From: Dyadobacter sp. LHD-138
GTDB taxonomy: Bacteria > Bacteroidota > Bacteroidia > Cytophagales > Spirosomataceae
Direction of reading: 5' to 3'
Assembly (NCBI RefSeq): GCF_030929615.1
Contig: NZ_JAVFVU010000004.1
Span: 62,001 to 126,000, forward strand
DNA length: 64,000 nt
The position numbers and the translations under genes were made by a program. The notes below the pieces were generated by a model. It was not told the origin of the DNA. It saw only the letters and a list, made by a program, of their open reading frames with translations, and did not search any database. Positions 45,795-53,223 of the stretch are shown here, piece by piece. The stretch's first letter is position 1, and each line of letters begins with the position of its first letter.

Positions 45795-46430
45795 ATGATA
45801 AAAGGAATAAAATATATGGCAATGGTGGTCCTGACGGGATTACTTTTTGCCTGCGAACCCGACAAAGTGACCGAGGGTATATCCGACATCACTTATTTCC
45901 CGATTATAACCTTGAAAGGGGAGCAGTGGAATGAAATCGCTGTCGGAGGCACATGGGCTGATCCGGGTGTTGTTGCCAAAGAAGGTGATACTGAAATTCA
46001 GGCCAAGGCGTCGGGAACCGTCGATGTATCAAAAGCTGGTGTTTACACCATTCGGTATGATGCTGTGAACAAAGATGGTTATTCTTCTACTGAATACAGG
46101 TATGTTGGGGTTATCGCCCCCGCTGTAAAAGGTGTTGATATTTCAGGAGCATATAAAAGAAATGCCGGTGCGCTGGGTGTGAGTAATGTTTCCAGAATAT
46201 CAGGCAACTTGTTTTATGCTGACAATGTTGGTGGTGTTGCCGTTACAGATCCTAGTTTAGGCGTATATTTTTACTACTACGACAAAGGAAAACTGGGCGT
46301 ACCTTACCAGAGAACACCAGGTAATGCCTTTGAGGCAATTAATGCCACAATTATCGAAGGTGTTAGTTATAGCTGGGCTGTAATCAACGGTGGGTACGGG
46401 AATGCCATACGGACATTTGTTAAACAATAA
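45795..46430 (+). CDS. Lipoprotein with DUF5011/DUF5012-like immunoglobulin-type domain
   Basis: A 211-residue lipoprotein (lipobox LLFAC). Residues about 35-105 form an Ig-like DUF5011-type domain (ITLKGEQWNEIAVGGTWADPG, ending YTIRYDAVNKDGYSS), here cited by its WADPG and AVNKDG landmarks. The C-terminal half (GVDISGAYKRNAGALG, then NVGGVAVTDPSLG) matches the BT_2262-type proteins encoded beside SusC/SusD-like-2 pairs. Probably a surface accessory of the transporter. Fourth-position gene order SusC, SusD-2, this, lipid-binding-like is conserved in the phylum. Confidence 0.8.
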   Translation: MIKGIKYMAMVVLTGLLFACEPDKVTEGISDITYFPIITLKGEQWNEIAVGGTWADPGVVAKEGDTEIQAKASGTVDVSKAGVYTIRYDAVNKDGYSSTEYRYVGVIAPAVKGVDISGAYKRNAGALGVSNVSRISGNLFYADNVGGVAVTDPSLGVYFYYYDKGKLGVPYQRTPGNAFEAINATIIEGVSYSWAVINGGYGNAIRTFVKQ

Positions 46431-46443
46431 CTAAATAGAGAAT

Positions 46444-47091
46444 ATGAAAAAGTTAATATATGGAGGGCTATTCTTTTTAGCACTGGGTTTGTTTTCCTGC
46501 GATGCTGGAGATGAGCCGAGTATTGGAGGAACAGCAACACAAAAATTATCAGGAGAATGGTTTTTGCAGCTTGCGGATGAAGATAATAAGGTTATAGTTT
46601 CTTATAATCTGTTTACGACATCCAATACCGCTGCCAATGTAGCCACAGAAATGTGGTTTATTGATCATGATGTTTTTGGTGCGCAATCGAAATTGACTGT
46701 CGATCCTAATGCGCTTACCTTTACTTCAACCAACAGCCCGAATCTGGATTATGCAGAGCCTGTTGTTCCTGCCGGAAAACCTGTTGTAAAATTGGGGACA
46801 AATAAAAAAGTGCTTTCAGCTACTCCACAAACCGTTACGATCACAGATGGTAAAGTTTTGAAGGATTCTTTCATTGCTCCTTCCAAAACCCGTACAGACA
46901 GCATGTACTTGCATATTACAGGTGCTTATGTTGCTAACACGTATCAGGCGAGCGAGTATAAAATCACAACGGTTGCTGGGAAAGCGGATACCACGGTTGT
47001 TTGGAAAATGACAGGTACAGCCGTTGAGCCGGATGGTCCTTACATCCTGCGCGGTTACCGCCGTACTGGTTTCCGTGAAGATGAGCATTGA
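46444..47091 (+). CDS. Lipid-binding-like (BT_3222 type) small surface lipoprotein
   Basis: A 215-residue lipoprotein (lipobox LFSC). The core has the calycin-like strand pattern LSGEWFLQLADEDNKVIVSY, with EMWFIDHDVFG and the C-terminal YILRGYRRTGFREDEH that mark the family annotated in Bacteroides as lipid-binding putative hydrolase (Pfam Lipid_bd). It is the last gene of the SusC operon, with 13 bases of spacing, and is followed by a strong terminator. Its name reflects a structural resemblance; no ligand is known to me. Confidence 0.78.
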   Translation: MKKLIYGGLFFLALGLFSCDAGDEPSIGGTATQKLSGEWFLQLADEDNKVIVSYNLFTTSNTAANVATEMWFIDHDVFGAQSKLTVDPNALTFTSTNSPNLDYAEPVVPAGKPVVKLGTNKKVLSATPQTVTITDGKVLKDSFIAPSKTRTDSMYLHITGAYVANTYQASEYKITTVAGKADTTVVWKMTGTAVEPDGPYILRGYRRTGFREDEH

Positions 47092-47145
47092 TCTTATCAA
47101 CTGAACAATGATAATTTCAAAGGATTAAATATTATTTGAATAGTG

Positions 47146-47184
47146 CAAAAGAGAGGCATATCGCAAGATATTGCCTCTCTTTTG
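47146..47184 (+). terminator. Terminator of the right SusC operon
   Basis: Perfect 13-bp outer stem (47146-47158 / 47172-47184) with an inner TATC/GATA helix closing a GCAA tetraloop. It lies 54 bases after the last stop codon. The right arm ends CTTTTG. Confidence 0.88.
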
Positions 47185-47281
47185 TTGTGGTAAATTGTCA
47201 TATGTTCCGATGTGAAATGATTGAAGAGCGGTTTATTTCGCTATTTTGGTAAAGTCATTTAGAACTTACACCAACTTTCTC

Positions 47282-48589
47282 ATGAAGAAACGACTATTCC
47301 TCTTACTCTCGCTTGGTTTTTCACCTGCCTTTGTTTTTGCACAATTACCGCTTAACGTTAAAATAGATCAGAAAGCGCAATCGCTTGAACCTAAAATTGT
47401 CGAATGGAGACGTGACTTTCATCAAAATCCTGAACTTGGAAACCGTGAATTTAAAACTGCGGAAAAAATAGCAAAACATCTAAAAAGTTTGGGTATTGAA
47501 GTGCAGACCGGTGTTGGTCACACGGGTGTGGTCGGTTTGTTGAAAGGAGGGAAACCGGGTCCGGTTGTAGCGCTTCGTGCTGATATGGACGGTCTGCCGG
47601 TTACGGAAAGGGGAGATCTTCCTTTCAAATCCACAGTCACGACGGACTATAACGGACAGAAAGTAGGGGTGATGCATGCCTGTGGACACGATACCCATAT
47701 GTCGATTTTGATGGGTGTTGCAGAAGTACTCGCTTCTATGAAAAGTGATATCAAAGGGACGGTCAAGTTTATTTTTCAACCCGCGGAAGAAGGTGCGCCT
47801 GAGGGTGAAGAGGGCGGGGCGAAGTTGATGATCAAGGAAGGTGTGCTGGAAAATCCGAAGGTAGATGTCATTTTTGGACTGCATATTAACTCCCAGACCG
47901 AAGTTGGTAAAATTGCCTATAAGCCTGGTGCAACCATGGCGGCCGTGGATTTCTTTAGTATTGATGTAAAAGGCGTGCAAACGCACGGAGCGTATCCATG
48001 GTCTGGTGTGGATCCGATTGTTACTTCGTCCCAAATCGTGATGGGTTTGCAGACCATTGTGAGCCGTAACCTGGATATAACCAAAGCACCGGCAGTGGTA
48101 ACGATCGGGGCCATCAATGGAGGTATCAGGCAAAATATTATTCCTGAACAGGTGAAAATGATTGGTACAATCCGGACTTTTGATGAGGAAATGCATACAA
48201 AAGTGCATAAGCGCGTGACGGATATTGCCACCAACATTGCAGAAAGTGCAGGCGCCAAAGCAGAGGTAAATATCACCACGCTTTATCCCGTTACCTTCAA
48301 TGATGTTCCGTTAACAGAAGAAATGATTGGTACGCTGCAAAATGTGGCTGGAAAAGACAATGTAAAACTGATTCCGGCGGTAACGGGTGCGGAAGATTTT
48401 TCATATTATCAGCAAAAAGTACCCGGGTTTTTCTTCTTTCTGGGTGGAATGCCAAAAGGAAAAGATCCGTTAAAAGCCGCTGCACACCACACGCCCGACT
48501 TCTTTATCGATGACAGTGGTATAGTGCTGGGCGTTCGCTCACTGAGCAGACTCGCACTTGATTATATGGAAAAGAAAAGTAAGAAATAA
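47282..48589 (+). CDS. Secreted M20-family amidohydrolase
   Basis: A 435-residue protein starting MKKRLFLLLSLGF with a signal peptide ending VFAQ. Twelve further in-frame codons upstream (to 47246) are not needed. Metal-binding motifs of the M20D/AbgB-IlvE-amidohydrolase group are ALRADMDGLPV, HACGHDTHMSIL and FQPAEEGAPEGEEGG, with a late histidine in AAAHHTPDFFID. These enzymes hydrolyse N-acyl or aminoacyl amides (hippurate- or IAA-conjugate type). The gene follows the SusC operon terminator but might serve the same substrate. The TTG at 47221 and the TATTTTG at 47242 are a loose promoter match. Confidence 0.92.
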   Translation: MKKRLFLLLSLGFSPAFVFAQLPLNVKIDQKAQSLEPKIVEWRRDFHQNPELGNREFKTAEKIAKHLKSLGIEVQTGVGHTGVVGLLKGGKPGPVVALRADMDGLPVTERGDLPFKSTVTTDYNGQKVGVMHACGHDTHMSILMGVAEVLASMKSDIKGTVKFIFQPAEEGAPEGEEGGAKLMIKEGVLENPKVDVIFGLHINSQTEVGKIAYKPGATMAAVDFFSIDVKGVQTHGAYPWSGVDPIVTSSQIVMGLQTIVSRNLDITKAPAVVTIGAINGGIRQNIIPEQVKMIGTIRTFDEEMHTKVHKRVTDIATNIAESAGAKAEVNITTLYPVTFNDVPLTEEMIGTLQNVAGKDNVKLIPAVTGAEDFSYYQQKVPGFFFFLGGMPKGKDPLKAAAHHTPDFFIDDSGIVLGVRSLSRLALDYMEKKSKK

Positions 48590-48618
48590 GGAGCGGATTA
48601 GGAATTGCCTAAAAGTGA

Positions 48619-48669
48619 AGTCAAGTCTGGGCGTCCCCATTTTAAAAACGGGGACGCCCGGTCTTGACT
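48619..48669. terminator. Bidirectional terminator hairpin sharing a core with the element at 33.3 kb
   Basis: A 20-bp stem with two imperfections (48619-48638 / 48650-48669) and an 11-base AT loop, between convergent genes. The right arm carries GGGACGCCCGGTC (48651-48663), identical to the junction of the paired hairpins at 33294-33306. Confidence 0.75.
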
Positions 48670-48693
48670 CCTCCGGATAATCAATCCGGTAAT

Positions 48694-49809
48694 TTATATT
48701 TCGCGGTCTTGTCTGAAATTCTTCATGATCCAGCCACCACCTACTACGTCATCTCCTTCGTAAAAAACAGCAGCCTGTCCGGGCGCGATACCGTTAACAC
48801 CATCGTGAAAATTAACTTTGATCTTACCTGGTTCATCAGGCAGTAATAGTGCCGGCGTGCCGTCATGTTTGTAACGCACTTTTGTTACGGTTTCCAAAGG
48901 TTCGGTAAGGCCGTCGTACTTTTGCCAGTTCAATTTGCCAACATACATGCCATCACGGAAGAGATCCGGTAAGTCTCCCAAAACAACTTCATTGGTGTCC
49001 TTGCGAACTTCTGTCACAAAAACCGGCCTGCCTAGCGCTATGCCTAAACCTTTACGCTGGCCAACCGTATAAAAAGGATAACCCTCATGTTTTCCCACAA
49101 TGGTTCCGTCTTCATATACAAAGTTTCCGCCTGCTACTTCCGCTTCCAAACCAGGGATACGGCGTTTCAAAAATCCACGATAATCATTGTCGGGCACGAA
49201 ACAGATTTCATAACTTTCCGCCTTATTTACCAGATCTATAAAACCACGTTCACGGGCCATTTCGCGGATTTCCGTTTTATGCAAATATCCCAGCGGAAGT
49301 TTCGTCCGGCTAAGGCTCTGCTGCGAAACACCCCAAAGCACATAACTTTGATCTTTCCAGCTGTCTATGCCTTTGGAAACATAATGACGACCATCATTAA
49401 ACTGCATATTCGCATAATGACCTGTGGCAATAAACTCACAATCCAAACGATCGGCACGTTTTAAAAGTGCATCCCATTTGATGTGCGTATTACACAAAAC
49501 GCAAGGGTTTGGCGTACGTCCTTCAAGATATTCTCCTGTAAAATGGTCGATTACATAATCGCCAAATTCTGCACGGATATCTAATATATAATGTGGAAAT
49601 CCAAGTTCAACGGCAATACTTCTTGCATCATTGATCGAATCAAGGGAGCAGCAGCCTGTTTCTTTTTTGGTGCCGCCACTGCTGGCGTAGTCCCAGGTTT
49701 TCATGGTCATACCAATGACCTCATAACCTTGTTCGTGTAACATGACAGCTGCCAGAGAGCTGTCGATACCGCCACTCATGGCGACTAAAATTCGTCCGTG
49801 TTTACTCAT
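48694..49809 (-). CDS. mnmA: tRNA-specific 2-thiouridylase MnmA
   Basis: A 371-residue protein with the PP-loop AMSGGIDSSLAA, the catalytic Cys of PNPCVLCNTHIKWDALL, GHYAN and the second catalytic Cys in SYEICFVPDNDYRGFL, then the C-terminal beta-barrel (DGTPALLLPDEPGKIKV). It thiolates U34 of tRNA-Lys, -Glu and -Gln with sulfur relayed by a desulfurase. It is monocistronic. A TATCTTTG -7 element lies at 49894-49901 on the minus strand, 85 bases before the start, with no well-spaced -33 element. Confidence 0.97.
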   Translation of the reverse strand: MSKHGRILVAMSGGIDSSLAAVMLHEQGYEVIGMTMKTWDYASSGGTKKETGCCSLDSINDARSIAVELGFPHYILDIRAEFGDYVIDHFTGEYLEGRTPNPCVLCNTHIKWDALLKRADRLDCEFIATGHYANMQFNDGRHYVSKGIDSWKDQSYVLWGVSQQSLSRTKLPLGYLHKTEIREMARERGFIDLVNKAESYEICFVPDNDYRGFLKRRIPGLEAEVAGGNFVYEDGTIVGKHEGYPFYTVGQRKGLGIALGRPVFVTEVRKDTNEVVLGDLPDLFRDGMYVGKLNWQKYDGLTEPLETVTKVRYKHDGTPALLLPDEPGKIKVNFHDGVNGIAPGQAAVFYEGDDVVGGGWIMKNFRQDREI

Positions 49810-50143
49810 TGCGGGAATCAGCGAAGGTTGAACGCCTTCCGATTTTGATTAATTTGAAAAATGCAAACAGAGAAAATTATCTGATTGGTTCCGCAAAGAT
49901 AGTTAATCATAGCGGATTTGCCGTAACAATTCCCGAAAGCGCACCAAACGTTCCTACGGAACGAGTGAAACAATTGCATCCCCAATATTGCTACCAACGA
50001 AATGCACCGATGGTACAAAATTGGCCGACTTCCTTAACCCCTGCGAGTACAAGATCCTGATAAATCCTTTATATGTAAATAATTAACTCTGTATCAGTTT
50101 GTTAGTGTGAAGTAAAATACGCCCAGATACTTAACCATTAAAA
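49810..50143. other. 334-bp intergenic region with hairpin elements upstream of mnmA
   Basis: Contains the mnmA -7 candidate (49894-49901), a perfect hairpin CGTTCC-TAC-GGAACG (49949-49963) and a CTACCAACGAAATGCACC stretch with partial palindrome GCACCGATGGTAC (49990-50016) resembling the 19-kb array unit in reverse. No gene is apparent. The last 100 bases before the unknown gene's 3' end are AT-rich and featureless. Confidence 0.6.
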
Positions 50144-51187
50144 TCAAAGCCTGACCTGTCGTATCACATTTTTTACATTTAGTTCGATAATGTCAGTCAT
50201 TGTCAGGCATTTATAATAATCTGGATTGTTGTAATACTGGGCTAAACCAGCACGTAGTTCGAGGATTTTTTCCGATGTTGATATTTTATCTTTTTTAGAA
50301 ACGTCTCTCAAAGCCGCCAGCCGGTGCCGCTCACTTCTTACCTGATGTACAATAGAAGACTGCTCTTCCTGCTGGTATTGGAGCACGGTCTTGTCAGTCA
50401 AATGTTCCATCGCCAACTTTACATACGGGAGATTTTCCTTAAAAAACTGAGGCTGATACACCTTTAAGTTTCCTTCATAAAATTGCTGGTCAAAATCGAT
50501 GGCACGCAGCCTGAACTGAAAATCGTCAAAATCCGGTGTTATCTGCATCACAAAATTATAGGCCCGCATATCCCCCAAAAGCGTGATCATGCAACGCTCA
50601 TTAAACTTGACAAATTCTTTGGCAATACGTTTAGGGTTATAATCCGTATGATCCAGGCGCGTTTTCGAAAATACATCACCCGGAATGCCTGCAATATGCT
50701 CTTCAATTAATGAATTGCCATCTACAAGATAATTGACCTGATTTGGAGAGAATATTTCTTCAAGTTCCAGGCCATAGATCCGCGAAGCATCCGCACGCTT
50801 CACATAAAAATAATCATAAATATCATTCAGCCGGTTAACGATCTTGATCCGGAACGGATTCGAATTGCCAAAAGTGCAATACTCGATTTTATCAATGTAT
50901 TTGTGCTCAACAATCCTGAGATTACCAGAAGCCTTCAGCATCGCATACGCCTTTTTCAAGCCATTGTGAAGCCTTTCTATATCATATGGCGGATACAACG
51001 GACTCTCCCAAAGGGTGTCCTTTCCATTTTTGTCAATCACCGGGAAAGACTCATAAAAGTTAAGCAAATCATTATAACCAACCGGCAAACGCGCCTCTCG
51101 TTGGTAAGAACGAAGATATTTTCTCAACTCGACACTGACCGGATAAATTGGCTTCTTCCGTGAAATCTTAACATCGCTTGTCTCCAT
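50144..51187 (-). CDS. Uncharacterised protein, possibly kinase-like fold
   Basis: A 347-residue cytosolic protein without signal or membrane segments; I do not recognise a family. Two segments recall a protein-kinase-like active site: LLGDMRAYNFVM (a D-x4-N pattern as in catalytic loops), then, 19 residues on, RAIDFDQQF (a D-F-D resembling the metal-binding DFG). An N-terminal IVEHKYIDKIEY and the central SLIEEHIAGIPGDV would then lie in the nucleotide-binding lobe and hinge. This is pattern inference only. The C-terminus is helical and charged. It stands alone, facing away from mobA. Confidence 0.75.
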   Translation of the reverse strand: METSDVKISRKKPIYPVSVELRKYLRSYQREARLPVGYNDLLNFYESFPVIDKNGKDTLWESPLYPPYDIERLHNGLKKAYAMLKASGNLRIVEHKYIDKIEYCTFGNSNPFRIKIVNRLNDIYDYFYVKRADASRIYGLELEEIFSPNQVNYLVDGNSLIEEHIAGIPGDVFSKTRLDHTDYNPKRIAKEFVKFNERCMITLLGDMRAYNFVMQITPDFDDFQFRLRAIDFDQQFYEGNLKVYQPQFFKENLPYVKLAMEHLTDKTVLQYQQEEQSSIVHQVRSERHRLAALRDVSKKDKISTSEKILELRAGLAQYYNNPDYYKCLTMTDIIELNVKNVIRQVRL

Positions 51188-51386
51188 ATATGCAATTTAC
51201 AAAATATCACAGGCATTTGTTTAAATTGGACCAACCTACTCTTTTTAATCATTTACACCATCATTTTTTCATAAAAGCTTCATCGGATTATCTTTTTTTA
51301 AGTTTTGTATACTGTTAACTTTATATTGTCTGTTGACATGGAAAGATTGGCCCGCTCTAACCAAATTGCATAACGATAAGCAAAAC

Positions 51387-51989
51387 ATGAAAAAGCAACT
51401 GTATGGACTTGTTGTTTGTGGCGGACAAAGCACACGAATGGGAAGCGACAAAAGTTTAATCGACTATCACGGAAAACAACAACGGTATTATGTTTATGAA
51501 ATGCTGGAATGGATATGTGATAAGGTTTTTATTTCCTGCAACCGCCAGCAGGCGGAAAGCATTGCCAAACCGTATGCAGTTCTGGCCGACTTACCTGTCT
51601 ATGAAAATATTGGCCCGATGGCTGCATTGCTGACCGCTTTTGCCACATTTCCGGATCAGAATTTTCTTGTTGTTGGTTGTGATTATCCCTACATCAGTAA
51701 CAAGGATTTAAAAGAATTTCTAAAATCTTTGGATAGTAAAAGAATAGCATTTGCCTTTTATCAAAAGGAAAACACAATGTATGAACCCTTGCTGGCCTGG
51801 TATTCGCAAAAATCCGGAGCAAAGCTTTTGAATATGTTCAATAAGCAGCAGTATTCGCTGCAACATTTTCTAAGAGAGCACAATGCTGGAAAATACGATC
51901 CGCCAAGGCCGGGAAATATAGTCAGTGTTGATACGCCGGAGGACTATCAGGCGGCAAAAAAGATAATAACCCGAAAAAATCAGTTTTAG
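51387..51989 (+). CDS. mobA: Molybdenum cofactor guanylyltransferase-like NTP transferase (MobA)
   Basis: A 200-residue protein from MKKQLYGLVVCGGQSTRMGSDKSL; the frame is open 18 codons further upstream but that part has no family similarity. Landmarks are the nucleotide-binding GGQSTRMGSDKS, ENIGPMAALLTAF, VVGCDYPYIS (metal-binding Asp) and YSLQHFLREHN. MobA attaches GMP to molybdopterin to make bis-MGD, the cofactor of the oxidoreductase at the end of this operon. It is followed 11 bases later by fdhD. Confidence 0.88.
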   Translation: MKKQLYGLVVCGGQSTRMGSDKSLIDYHGKQQRYYVYEMLEWICDKVFISCNRQQAESIAKPYAVLADLPVYENIGPMAALLTAFATFPDQNFLVVGCDYPYISNKDLKEFLKSLDSKRIAFAFYQKENTMYEPLLAWYSQKSGAKLLNMFNKQQYSLQHFLREHNAGKYDPPRPGNIVSVDTPEDYQAAKKIITRKNQF

Positions 51990-52000
51990 AAATACAGTGC

Positions 52001-52831
52001 ATGCAAAATAATTCGGTTAAGCATATTAGGGTTAGAAAAGTGAGTTCTGGCAGCATCGTTGATTTCACCGATCAGCTTGCCGTCGAAGAGCCGCTGGAAA
52101 TTCGGATCAGCTATAAAAATCAGGGGAATCCGGTTGTCAAGAGCATTTCTGTAACGATGCGCACACCCGGAAACGACGCGGAACTCGCAGCCGGATTTCT
52201 GTTTACGGAAGGTATCGTCAAAAAATCGGATCAGATCACCGATATTAGAACTGATTTATTTGACGAAAATAAAGTGACAGTGGTTTTTAATGAAAATGAA
52301 ATCCCGCAGCTTCATACGGCTGAAAGGAATTTTTACACCACATCCAGCTGCGGTGTTTGCGGGAAATCCAGCATTGAGGCGATTAAAACAGTTTCAGTTT
52401 ATCAGAATCAGGATGATACGATTCAGGTTGCAGCGGATTTATTTTACAATTTACAGAATGCACTGAAAAAGCGGCAGGAAGTTTTTCAGAACACGGGCGG
52501 TCTGCATGCGTCTGCACTGTTCAATCAGCAGGGCGATTTTTTGTTGCTGCGAGAGGATGTGGGGCGGCATAACGCTTTGGATAAGGTCATTGGTACATCG
52601 TTTTTAAATAAACAATTACCCTTGAAAAATTCGATTCTGCTGCTTAGCGGCAGGGCAAGTTTTGAACTGATTCAGAAAGCCAGTATGGCTGGAATAAAGA
52701 TCGTAGCGGCCATTGGCGCACCGTCGAGCCTGGCTTTGCGGCTCGCAGAGGATTTTGGTATTACCTTAATCGGCTTTTTGGGGAATGAAAAATTTAATAT
52801 TTACACAGGCAGCCAGCGGATTATCATCTGA
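52001..52831 (+). CDS. fdhD: Formate dehydrogenase accessory sulfurtransferase FdhD
   Basis: A 276-residue protein with the essential CxxC in TTSSCGVCGKSS, the ELAAGFLFTEGI region and VGRHNALDKVIG, as in E. coli FdhD. It transfers sulfur from a desulfurase to the molybdenum cofactor before insertion in the oxidoreductase. It lies between mobA and a small protein, 21 bases apart, in one operon with the enzyme it should serve. Confidence 0.95.
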   Translation: MQNNSVKHIRVRKVSSGSIVDFTDQLAVEEPLEIRISYKNQGNPVVKSISVTMRTPGNDAELAAGFLFTEGIVKKSDQITDIRTDLFDENKVTVVFNENEIPQLHTAERNFYTTSSCGVCGKSSIEAIKTVSVYQNQDDTIQVAADLFYNLQNALKKRQEVFQNTGGLHASALFNQQGDFLLLREDVGRHNALDKVIGTSFLNKQLPLKNSILLLSGRASFELIQKASMAGIKIVAAIGAPSSLALRLAEDFGITLIGFLGNEKFNIYTGSQRIII

Positions 52832-52852
52832 CCTGTCTTTTGAATAAATAAC

Positions 52853-53221
52853 ATGAAAATACGCATTCAGGGCAATTCGATCAGAATAAGGTTATCGAAA
52901 TCGGAAGTTTACAAGCTTGTGAACCAAGGTGTTGTGGAAGAAAAAACTTCTTTTGGGAATGCCTCTTTCGGTTATTGTCTTAAAAAAAGTGCCGGGATTA
53001 CGGCCTTAACCGCTTCTTACAAAAATGACCGGATTACGATGGAAGTACCTGGATCATTGCTGTTGGACTGGCCAGTAAATCAGGTGGTCGGTTTTGATGC
53101 GACCATGCGGATAAGCGAGACAGAGACGTTGTATCTTTTGGTGGAAAAGGATTTTAAATGCCTGGACAACACGACCGAAGACCAGTCTGATAATTATGAA
53201 AACCCGAGTAAAACCTGTTAG
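52853..53221 (+). CDS. Small conserved protein of the molybdoenzyme operon (DUF7009-like)
   Basis: A 122-residue soluble protein: N-terminal beta-strands MKIRIQGNSIRIRLSKSEV, a VVEEKTSFG segment and a predicted strand-rich core ending LYLLVEKDFKCL. I believe it belongs to the small DUF7009-type proteins found beside fdhD in Bacteroidota, but am not certain. Its position between fdhD and the oxidoreductase (2 bases before the latter) argues for a role in cofactor delivery or enzyme maturation. The single C-terminal Cys pair is not a known metal motif. Confidence 0.78.
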   Translation: MKIRIQGNSIRIRLSKSEVYKLVNQGVVEEKTSFGNASFGYCLKKSAGITALTASYKNDRITMEVPGSLLLDWPVNQVVGFDATMRISETETLYLLVEKDFKCLDNTTEDQSDNYENPSKTC

Positions 53222-53223
53222 TT

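Noticed and set aside
47480..48208. 242-codon minus-strand frame opposite the M20 amidohydrolase
   Set aside because: His-rich shadow of the codon pattern of the real gene. The plus strand carries all the metal-site motifs.
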